Positions 7,073-14,057 of a stretch of 47,357 nt of DNA are shown here, piece by piece. A program made the translations under genes and the position numbers. Below the pieces are notes generated by a model. That model had not been told where the DNA came from, searched no databases, and was given only the letters and a program-made list of their open reading frames with translations. Location of the stretch: positions 1-47,357 of the forward strand of contig CANLCJ010000030.1 in NCBI GenBank assembly GCA_947489085.1. Direction: 5' to 3'. The stretch comes from an uncultured Flavobacteriaceae bacterium (GTDB lineage Bacteria > Bacteroidota > Bacteroidia > Flavobacteriales > Flavobacteriaceae). Within the stretch, counting starts at the first letter, position 1, and each line of letters starts with the position of its first letter.

Positions 7073-8770
7073 ATGAACCAAAAAGCAACACTTACAGACA
7101 GTACAGATGTGTTAATTGTAGGCGCAGGCGTTTCTGGCCTATATGCCGCTTACAGACTCTTACAACAAGATAAAAACAGGAAAGTCGTTATTCTAGACCG
7201 CTTAAACCGCACAGGTGGTAGGTTGGATTCCGATTTAATAGCTATTAAAGATTATTACGATCCAGAGACGTCTATTGTTAAAGAAGAAGAAGGTGGCATG
7301 CGTTTCGAAGACTCTATGGCAGAATTGATGTCGCTATTTTCAGCACTTAATTTATGTAAAGACACCGTTTATTTTCCTATGACAACCAATCGGTATTTTG
7401 TAAGGGGACACAGTTTTACTCTAGAAGAAGCCGAAGCCAATAACAATGCCATTTGGGGTAAATTGTACGATTTAAAACCCGCAGAACAATACCAAAGTCC
7501 AGGAACGATTTTGAACGTGATTTACCAACGCATTCTAAATGCAAATCATGTTGAGAATATTCCTGAAAAACCAACGCCAGAATTTTGGCAAAAATTCCGA
7601 CTCGATTTTAAATGGGACGGCATTCCACTTAACCAATGGCAATTAGGAGGCTTACTAAGGAGTATGGGCTATTCCGAAGAATGTATTACCATGTTGGCAG
7701 ACGTTTTAGGTTTTCGCGGACCATTTCAAGGCTTACCAAATGCTGGAGAAGCTTGGCAAATTTTAGAAGATTTTCCTGCTAATCCGCAGTATTTCACTTT
7801 AAAACGCGGGTTCAGTTCTTTAATTCGTAAGTTAGAAGACAAAGTAATCGAATTAGGAGGTATAATATACACGGGAGTCAATGTAAATAACATTACAGGT
7901 ACAAAAGGCAACTATAATACAACCCTAAGTATTGCTAAACCAGGCGCTTCTGCTACCGTTTTTGAACCCGATGCAAAAACAGCAACCATAACAGCGCAAC
8001 AGATTGTTTTAGCCATACCAAGCAAAGCCATGGCAACTTTGTTTGCTACATCGCCCGTACTGCACAGCAATACAAACTCAAGAATATTCTGGGAAGATAT
8101 TAATGCCATTGAACCCATGCGTTTGTTAAAAATTAATCTGTATTTTGAAACTCCATGGTGGGCAGATGGATCTACAGGGCAGCCTTTGGTGCTAGCAGGC
8201 CCGTCCTTTACCGATTTACCTATAAATGCCATTTACCCTTTCTATACAGTACAGACCGCACCGGGAGCTCCAGATAAAGGGAAGCCTGCTGCATTGACTA
8301 TTTACTGCGATTTTACCAATACTATTTTTTGGCAGGGGCTGCAAAATGTAGGGCCTAAATTTGACAGTCCATTACAGCAGGAACACTCTAAATTGCCACA
8401 AACCTTATTCCCAGCATCGCAAAAAGTGGTAGAAGAAGCTTTAAAACAAATTAAAAGTTTATTTAAAACGCATTACGTACCAGAGCCAGTACTTACAAGT
8501 TACCGTTCGTGGGATGGGAACAACGATTTCCCGTATGCCTATCACCAATGGGCATTGAATGCCAATGATAGAGAAGTCATGGCACGAATGACGAAACCGC
8601 TGGATAACGAAGATATTTTTACATGTAATGAAACTTGGTCGGATATGCAAGGGTGGGTAAACGGCTCACTACGTTCCACTGAAAAAATGCTGAAAGCTCA
8701 TTTTGATTTAGAATCTATTACAGAAGAATTTTCAGGCTGTGTTTTAGTACCGCCGAGTACCAATGTTTAA
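7073..8770 (+). CDS. FAD-dependent amine oxidase family protein
   Basis: A 565-aa flavin amine oxidase-like protein. The dinucleotide-binding GAGVSGLYAAYRLL sits at residues 17-30, followed by VVILDRLNRTGGRL (38-51), the usual second FAD contact. The C-terminus has SDMQGWVNGSLRSTEKML, where family members close over the flavin. The family oxidises amines or amino acids to the imine, producing hydrogen peroxide. There is no leader, so it is probably cytoplasmic. The substrate is unknown; monoamine, polyamine and L-amino acid oxidases share this fold. The unusual 423-aa gene upstream and the terminator directly downstream suggest a two-gene unit. Confidence 0.85.
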   Translation: MNQKATLTDSTDVLIVGAGVSGLYAAYRLLQQDKNRKVVILDRLNRTGGRLDSDLIAIKDYYDPETSIVKEEEGGMRFEDSMAELMSLFSALNLCKDTVYFPMTTNRYFVRGHSFTLEEAEANNNAIWGKLYDLKPAEQYQSPGTILNVIYQRILNANHVENIPEKPTPEFWQKFRLDFKWDGIPLNQWQLGGLLRSMGYSEECITMLADVLGFRGPFQGLPNAGEAWQILEDFPANPQYFTLKRGFSSLIRKLEDKVIELGGIIYTGVNVNNITGTKGNYNTTLSIAKPGASATVFEPDAKTATITAQQIVLAIPSKAMATLFATSPVLHSNTNSRIFWEDINAIEPMRLLKINLYFETPWWADGSTGQPLVLAGPSFTDLPINAIYPFYTVQTAPGAPDKGKPAALTIYCDFTNTIFWQGLQNVGPKFDSPLQQEHSKLPQTLFPASQKVVEEALKQIKSLFKTHYVPEPVLTSYRSWDGNNDFPYAYHQWALNANDREVMARMTKPLDNEDIFTCNETWSDMQGWVNGSLRSTEKMLKAHFDLESITEEFSGCVLVPPSTNV

Positions 8771-9425
8771 TGTTATTAATTTCACAAGAATTAATGTAGA
8801 AAAACCGATCCCTTTGGGGTCGGTTTTTTTTAATGAGGAAATAATTTAATTTTTTTGGATTTCTAAACTGTAGATTTTAGATAAGAAAATAAAGCTAAAA
8901 GCCCCTTTCTTAAGACACTTTATTTAAAGCCCTTTTTAGGGATTTTTTATTATTATTGGAGCCGTAGAAAACGTTTCTATTATAGCCTTAATTCTAATAC
9001 TCTCGTTACAGTTCAAAACAGATAGGTTTAAAATCTTCACATTTTTACTCTGCTTTCAACACAGTAATACGCTTTTTTTCAAACTTTAAACAAGCATCAC
9101 TTAAGGGGAAAAATGAACTTTTTTGGTAATTATTCTTTATTTCTTCATCATAATTTTAAAATTAATCCCAATTTTTTTGTTCGGAATATTCATATGAAAA
9201 CTAGAAAAGCGAACAAGAAAAGTAATTTTAAATGTTAAATATGTAATGTTTTACGCTCTTTTTTGAGTTGTAAACCATACTAGATCAGCCTAGTACAGTA
9301 TTGTTAAGGATGATTAGTTGTCTATTAGCTAATATCTTGCGCTCGCAAAAACGATTTTTTGAAGTTACAGAAATGTAATTAAAGAGAAAACGGATTAGCA
9401 TACTAACCAATTTAAACTAAATAAA
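8771..9425. other. Long AT-rich intergenic gap
   Basis: After the terminator at 8804-8831 there is about 590 bases without a supported gene. A short hairpin CCCT-TTTT-AGGG followed by T's lies near 8930-8950, TACTAG/CTAGTA at 9278-9295, the palindrome TATTAGCTAATA at 9323-9334, and GCAAAAACGATTTTTTG at 9345-9361, an inverted copy of 5085-5101. The last ones may be control sites for the following lipoprotein gene. Confidence 0.4.
8804..8831 (+). terminator. Rho-independent terminator after the amine oxidase
   Basis: ACCGATCCC (8804-8812) pairs with GGGGTCGGT (8816-8824) across a TTT loop, with one G-T pair, and is followed by a T run. It sits 34 bases after the stop codon. Confidence 0.88.
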
Positions 9426-10349
9426 ATGAAAAACAGAGTAAACACATTAAATTTAAAAACGCTAATAATGTTAGCATTATTAGTTATTGTAGCTTCTTGT
9501 TCTAACAATGAACAAGATTTATCGGAAGAAGACTTAAACAGTGTTCAAGATGCACCTATAGTAGATAACTTGAGCGACAAATGTAGTAATGGTGTTAAAA
9601 CCAGGCGTCATAAATATAGTGGAACAGATGTTAACAAACGTGTTAGTGAATATATTGATGACAGATCGTGTAATTTTGATTATACCCAAACTAAAATAGG
9701 GAGCAATACTTGGGGGGTATATAGAATACAAGCTGGATTAAGTACAGACAATCTTCAACCTCGAATAGAGCGCCAAGGTCGATCTGTTACCAAGGTTAAA
9801 AGTGGTAACTTTGTCGAAATTAGCGGTACTTGCCGTATAAAAAGTGCAGGGGGAAGTCCTGATGCATCGGGTACAAACAGTAGTTTAGGTAATAATAATG
9901 GTACATATATTTTACAGGCCAAGGGTAAACATAGAACCGCAAGCGGAAGAACAGTAAGAGGAAGTAAAGATCCTGCTATTTGTTTATTTGTGGCAAAGCC
10001 TATAAGACGTAATGGCAAATTACAGTTCGATATTTACCGTGAGCAAATTAAACACCGTGGAGGTTCTGGAAGTAGCGGAAGAGTTTTATCTCCTAGAATT
10101 ACTACTGTAGACTGGAACAAAGACTTTAAAGTGGTTGTAAGAACAGGTTTCGATAACAGAGGGCCTAACGGTGCACTTAGACATTATGTAAATGCAACTA
10201 TTAACGGTAAAACTTCTAATTTTGCAATAAAAGAATCGGGATACGAATTTCCAACTGAAGCTAAATTACGATTTGGTGCTTACCGTTGCAAAAGTGGTAA
10301 AGCAGAAATTTTATGGAGAAGTCTTGGCGTACAGTATAGAAATAACTAA
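9426..10349 (+). CDS. Secreted lipoprotein, possible polysaccharide-active jelly-roll protein
   Basis: A 307-aa protein with a lipoprotein leader ending LLVIVASC (lipobox Cys near residue 26), then an acidic linker to about residue 50. The rest is rich in beta strands, with GNFVEISGTCRI, GTYILQAKGKH, LQFDIYREQIK and a closing AKLRFGAYRCKSGKAEILW. This pattern recalls concanavalin-A-like jelly rolls such as family 7-type polysaccharide lyases, in which a late strand with FGxYRxxxGxAxxxW is typical. It could be a lyase or a binding protein for an algal or animal polysaccharide. It converges on a lectin-metallopeptidase gene. The assignment is tentative. Confidence 0.7.
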   Translation: MKNRVNTLNLKTLIMLALLVIVASCSNNEQDLSEEDLNSVQDAPIVDNLSDKCSNGVKTRRHKYSGTDVNKRVSEYIDDRSCNFDYTQTKIGSNTWGVYRIQAGLSTDNLQPRIERQGRSVTKVKSGNFVEISGTCRIKSAGGSPDASGTNSSLGNNNGTYILQAKGKHRTASGRTVRGSKDPAICLFVAKPIRRNGKLQFDIYREQIKHRGGSGSSGRVLSPRITTVDWNKDFKVVVRTGFDNRGPNGALRHYVNATINGKTSNFAIKESGYEFPTEAKLRFGAYRCKSGKAEILWRSLGVQYRNN

Positions 10350-10394
10350 TACTTAAAAGCAGTAGAATTACATTAGTTTTAACATACTAGTATA

Positions 10395-10554
10395 GAAGTC
10401 ATTTGAACTTTTTTCAATTCGCTATAAAAGCCTTTTTTTCATTCAATTTTTATCTTTTTCTTAGTCCATAGCGCTGCTATGAACTTTTAAAAACACTTCA
10501 ATTGAACAAAAAAACTAGAATTTTCGCTAGAATCAAAAAAGTTTAGATCACTTC
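10395..10554 (-). repeat. Dispersed ~160-bp inverted-repeat-bounded element, copy B
   Basis: The ends GAAGTCATTTGAACTTTTTT (10395 on) and AAAAAAGTTTAGATCACTTC (to 10554) are an imperfect inverted repeat of about 20 bp. The centre, read on the minus strand, is TTCATAGCAGCGCTATGGAC, itself a hairpin (CATAGC/GCTATG). Copy A at 5136-5293 has the same length, end structure and core, so the two are members of one family. Confidence 0.6.
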
Positions 10555-10561
10555 ATATTTT

Positions 10562-10600
10562 AAATGGCTTAAATTTAAAATTTAAGCCATTTTTTTTGAA
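10562..10600 (+). terminator. Rho-independent terminator of the plus-strand lipoprotein gene
   Basis: AAATGGCTTAAATTT (10562-10576) and AAATTTAAGCCATTT (10578-10592) are perfectly complementary and run into eight T's. The stem is AT-rich but long. Confidence 0.75.
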
Positions 10601-10712
10601 TATCAGCTTTCATCTCTAACCTAGTAATAGCAGTAATTACAAGCCTACCAAATAGTTTCTCCTCAGAATACCTTTGGTTAAGTTAAGCGAAGTACAGTTT
10701 AAAATAAGACAC

Positions 10713-10752
10713 AAAAAAAGCAACACTACTGTATTAAATACGGTAATGCTGC
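10713..10752 (-). terminator. Rho-independent terminator of the lectin-metallopeptidase gene
   Basis: On the minus strand, GCAGCATTACCGTAT pairs with ATACAGTAGTGTTGC (one mismatch and two G-T pairs) around TTA, followed by seven T's at 10713-10719. It starts 27 bases after the stop codon at 10779. Confidence 0.8.
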
Positions 10753-10778
10753 CTTTTCATAGCACTATTTTATGCGTT

Positions 10779-11828
10779 TTAGTAGGTAATTAAACCATCG
10801 CATCGCATTGCCCAAACGATTTGAGCATGTCGCTCTTTGTTACTCTCGGTATCTTCTCTGGTAAAGTTTAAGCCATAATTATAAAAGTGACTGCCACCTG
10901 TTGAAATATGGGCAGTCTTACCTTCAAATGATCTATAAACAGCAAGTGCATGTGCACCTATATAATTATCGTCAGCATTTAAAAGATCAGATTCCCAGAA
11001 TCCAACACCCATTGTATGCGCAATTTCATGTAGAGCAGCCCATTCAGTTTGGAAACCTTCATTACTACCAAAACGGATATTGCCGTTAACGTTACCATCT
11101 GCAGTCGGTACGTTGGTGTTGTATTGTACAGTAAGTGTACGTGCAGGCCAGTTACCCCACTTGTTGTATCTTGCAACTGCTGTATTCATAGCCGATTCAA
11201 TGCGGCTTCTTGCCGCACTAGGAACACCATTAGTTGATGTCCATCTCCATGACACTTTACCGTTGCCGCCTGCTGGAATTAAAATCCACTGTTGTTTATC
11301 TCCACCCAAGTATTCCCATTGTATAACATCACTAGAGTTTCTAAAATAATCAAGAACTCTATTGCTATGTCGTGGTTCTATAGTGGTATAGCCACCATCA
11401 ACCTCTGAAAATTTAAAATGGCCATTATGCTGGTTTGCATAGCCATAAACAACGGCATCTCCTCCGTTACCAGTTGCAGAATTAGCAATGTTTAATGTTA
11501 AATCTGTATTATGGCCTGGCGATAACCTATAATAATTATTTCCAACACTTTGGAAGCGCCACTTTTGTCTTCTTTGACCTCTGTAGGGGTCTGTAACGAC
11601 ATCGCTACTTGATGGTATTACAGATAAACTTTCGCCGTTTTCTCTGTTTAATATGTAATACCAATTGTTTGATGACGCTGTTTTAGAACTTTCTGAGGTA
11701 GCCTCTAAAGTTAAGGTGTTTGTTTCTGCATCTTGGAGGTTGTCATCCGTCCCTGCAAGTACATCTGTTTCGCAACTACTTAATAAAGTAGCACTACAAA
11801 TTGTACTGATTAATACTAAGTTTTTCAT
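10779..11828 (-). CDS. Secreted lipoprotein with ricin-type lectin and HEXXH metallopeptidase domains
   Basis: A 349-aa lipoprotein (leader ending LLSSC, Cys19). Residues about 55-186 form a ricin-B-like beta-trefoil with the repeating Q-W pattern (RRQKWRF, HFKF, KQQWILI), which probably binds sugars. The C-terminal half has HEIAHTMGVG at 267-276, the gluzincin/metzincin zinc signature with Glu268 as catalytic base. The third metzincin ligand (HExxHxxGxxH) is replaced by Phe277, so another residue, perhaps the His in GGSHFYNYG, would have to complete the site. A role in degrading host or algal glycoproteins would suit the two domains but is inferred. It is transcribed alone, towards the jelly-roll lipoprotein. 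Confidence 0.82.
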   Translation of the reverse strand: MKNLVLISTICSATLLSSCETDVLAGTDDNLQDAETNTLTLEATSESSKTASSNNWYYILNRENGESLSVIPSSSDVVTDPYRGQRRQKWRFQSVGNNYYRLSPGHNTDLTLNIANSATGNGGDAVVYGYANQHNGHFKFSEVDGGYTTIEPRHSNRVLDYFRNSSDVIQWEYLGGDKQQWILIPAGGNGKVSWRWTSTNGVPSAARSRIESAMNTAVARYNKWGNWPARTLTVQYNTNVPTADGNVNGNIRFGSNEGFQTEWAALHEIAHTMGVGFWESDLLNADDNYIGAHALAVYRSFEGKTAHISTGGSHFYNYGLNFTREDTESNKERHAQIVWAMRCDGLITY

Positions 11829-11970
11829 GTTTTAGTTTGTTTAAATTTTATGACTATAAATGTAATAAAAATCATTTAAAATATTTTTTTCTGACAGACT
11901 TTAACATTTAAATCAATTGAAAAACTTAGTATTCTAAATTAAAAGGTGCAATTTATTTGGGTTTCGCTTT

Positions 11971-12687
11971 TTACAACTTGCTGTTTGTATATTGGTACAG
12001 CAGACCTATTGAAATTGCTAAACCAAAACTAATTAGAGTGCCTATAAGTATATATTCTGTTAATTTTCTGTCCTTAGCTCTAGAGAGGTCTCCAAATCTA
12101 AAAACAGATTTTGCTGCGATAAGTAGCCCTATTGCACTCCATTGATTCAGTAGAATGAAACCGAAAACAAATAGGCGTTCTAGAATTCCTATATATTTTC
12201 CTGCATGTTCTAGAGAGTCTTCAGATTTATCTTCTTCTAAAACCCATTTGCTCATTACTATTTTCATAATTATGGATGATGCAAAGGAAACTAACAACAC
12301 AGCAAGCACAAGTAATAATACTTTTGGCGTGTATATGTGTTCAAATTTTATAATTTGAGGCGTATTGCTATAAGCAACTAAACCAATTACGATAAGATGT
12401 AGGAGTTGATCTAACGCAAACAATATTCTGGTGTTATACTTACCTTCAAGCTTGAGTTTTAGTAAGTCGATTGCTAAATGGCTTAGCACTATGCCTATAA
12501 TATAAGGTAAATAACTTATTTTAAACTCTAGTATTATAAGGAGTGCAATAAAATGTACAGCTCCGTGTAAATAGAAGTATTTGGATTTATAGGTTTTAGC
12601 ATTTTTAGCTTCAATCCAACTGTTAGGTTGTAATACAAAATCGCCCAGAACATGTGCGATTAATAATTTTATTATCAGAACTATCAT
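11971..12687 (-). CDS. DUF3307 membrane protein
   Basis: A 238-aa hydrophobic protein. The N-terminus LLIAHVLGDFVLQPNSWIEAK has the HxxGDFxLQ signature of DUF3307, and later segments (HFIALLIILEF, YIIGIVLSHLAIDLLK, LLVLAVLLVSF, YILIGTLISFGLAISIGLLY) are membrane helices, about six to seven in all. The function is unknown. It overlaps the SatD gene by four bases (12684-12687, ATGA type), so the two are translationally coupled and probably work together in the inner membrane and cytoplasm. Confidence 0.85.
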   Translation of the reverse strand: MIVLIIKLLIAHVLGDFVLQPNSWIEAKNAKTYKSKYFYLHGAVHFIALLIILEFKISYLPYIIGIVLSHLAIDLLKLKLEGKYNTRILFALDQLLHLIVIGLVAYSNTPQIIKFEHIYTPKVLLLVLAVLLVSFASSIIMKIVMSKWVLEEDKSEDSLEHAGKYIGILERLFVFGFILLNQWSAIGLLIAAKSVFRFGDLSRAKDRKLTEYILIGTLISFGLAISIGLLYQYTNSKL

Positions 12688-13283
12688 AATTTAGAAATTA
12701 GTGTGACGTAAAATTGATTCATGACTGCAATTTCTTCATAGCCACCTCTTTTAAGCGCTTCACTAATATTACTTTGAGATCTATTAAGGTGTTTCGCTAA
12801 ATCTTTTTGAGGCGCTTTTGGGTACTCTATGGCTGTTTTTATAACTTTAGATACCACAGGACTCCAATTATCTATGGTTAAAAGTGCTAATTTTATCATG
12901 ATATTTACTGGGATGTCTATGTTACTATGAGTTGTTTTTAGGGCTAGTGAATCTTTTCTTAAATTTTCGAAACACTCTCCAGAATTAACGTATGCACTTC
13001 CGTTAGATTCTGTTATTTTATGTGCACTGTACGTTTCTTTTCCAATACCTATTGCCATTCTAACATCGTATGTTTTAATTTGTTTAAGAACGGATTTAAT
13101 GTGAATTGCAGCAAGTAACGCCTTTTTAGGATCTAATGCTAATTGAAAACTATCACCTCGATATACTTCCCAATGTTTTGGAGTACTGCCATAGCTACTA
13201 AGTATGTCTTTTAAAAGTGGTAACCACTCTTTAACATTGCCTGTCTTAGAATTAATTACGTCTCCTGTTATAACGGCTATCAT
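12684..13283 (-). CDS. SatD family protein with C-terminal helix-turn-helix
   Basis: A 199-aa protein starting MIAVITGDVINSK, with GDSFQLAL and MAIGIGKETY as in the SatD family (named after the Streptococcus mutans sat operon; function unknown). The N-terminal two thirds look like a nucleotide-cyclase-type ferredoxin fold, judged from the D-x-x-x-S / GDSFQ / IGIG pattern. Residues about 165-190 (QKDLAKHLNRSQSNISEALKR) form a convincing helix-turn-helix. Together with two palindromes upstream this points to a DNA-binding, possibly ligand-controlled, autoregulator. It is coupled to DUF3307. Confidence 0.82.
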   Translation of the reverse strand: MIAVITGDVINSKTGNVKEWLPLLKDILSSYGSTPKHWEVYRGDSFQLALDPKKALLAAIHIKSVLKQIKTYDVRMAIGIGKETYSAHKITESNGSAYVNSGECFENLRKDSLALKTTHSNIDIPVNIMIKLALLTIDNWSPVVSKVIKTAIEYPKAPQKDLAKHLNRSQSNISEALKRGGYEEIAVMNQFYVTLISKL

Positions 13284-13330
13284 AAATTTCTTTTTTTAAA
13301 TATATCTATTAAATTGCAGATAAACAAAAG

Positions 13331-13378
13331 TATCTGTTTATAAGCAGATAATTAAAAATATCTGTTATTTAGCAGATA
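13331..13378 (-). promoter_or_regulatory. Tandem palindromic operators upstream of satD
   Basis: Two 20-bp palindromes share TATCTG and CAGATA arms. The first (13331-13350) reads TATCTGTTTATAAGCAGATA, symmetrical except at one pair. The second (13359-13378) reads TATCTGTTATTTAGCAGATA. Their starts are 28 bases apart, and an extra half-site GCAGATA lies at 13316-13322. They sit 48-95 bases upstream of the SatD start and are probably bound by its helix-turn-helix domain. Confidence 0.7.
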
Positions 13379-13559
13379 AAAAACATACAAAAATTAGAGT
13401 TTGTGCGTAATAATTCAGTAAATATGCTCTCATATTTTCAATACAGGTGTAACTTAAACTTTGTATTAGTATTGGGCAAAGCTTTTATATTGGCTTTAAA
13501 AGTTTAAATTACTTCATCGTAAAAGTACAATCTCTTTCAAAAAAAAGAGAGCATAACCT

Positions 13560-14045
13560 TTAAAAAGTTTCGTTTAGTTCTTCAACTAAAAGCTTATAAT
13601 CGTATTGAAGGTCTTCATGTAATTTAGCAATAGCTTTTTCAGCCAAAAGTAACTGCCGTTGGTACATATTTTGTAATTGAGTGTTTTTTGAAATACTGGG
13701 TTTAAAAGCTTTTAACAATTTGCAAAAGTAGAGTAGTAGGGCTGCTTCTGTTTCTTTGTTTTGAGAATAGCGTATAAACTTTTTAACGTCTTTAAGTATT
13801 TTGCGAATACTTTTTTTTTTAATGTAATAAAAATTAGGTGTATTTATAGCATTAAAAGCATCGTCCATGTAGTTTTTTATAGTAATTACATAGTCGTCTT
13901 CGTTACTAGATTCGAATAATAGGTAGGTAAGCAGTTCTTTATTTTCTTTTTTGAAGCGTGCTAAACGTAGGCAGAGTTGTTGCAATTCTGTAGTTGAAAG
14001 CGTATGCAATTCTTTTTTTATCTCAGGTAGATTTACAGCTTTCAT
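13560..14045 (-). CDS. Conserved small helical protein coupled to the dehydrogenase E1 gene
   Basis: A 161-aa, Lys- and Leu-rich protein predicted to be almost all alpha-helical (KKELHTLSTTELQQLCLRLARFKKENKELLTYLLF, then KKKSIRKILKDVKKFI). No leader, membrane segment or catalytic motif is visible and I do not recognise the family. It starts 12 bases after the stop of the E1 gene on the same strand, so it is co-transcribed with it. A regulatory or assembly role is possible but unsupported. Confidence 0.8.
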   Translation of the reverse strand: MKAVNLPEIKKELHTLSTTELQQLCLRLARFKKENKELLTYLLFESSNEDDYVITIKNYMDDAFNAINTPNFYYIKKKSIRKILKDVKKFIRYSQNKETEAALLLYFCKLLKAFKPSISKNTQLQNMYQRQLLLAEKAIAKLHEDLQYDYKLLVEELNETF

Positions 14046-14057
14046 GCTAAAACTTAA

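Larger units (their letters stand above)
10350..10778. other. Convergent intergenic gap with repeat copy B and two terminators
   Basis: About 430 bases between two convergent lipoprotein genes. They hold dispersed-element copy B (10395-10554), a terminator for the plus-strand gene and another for the minus-strand gene. No protein gene is supported. Confidence 0.7.
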
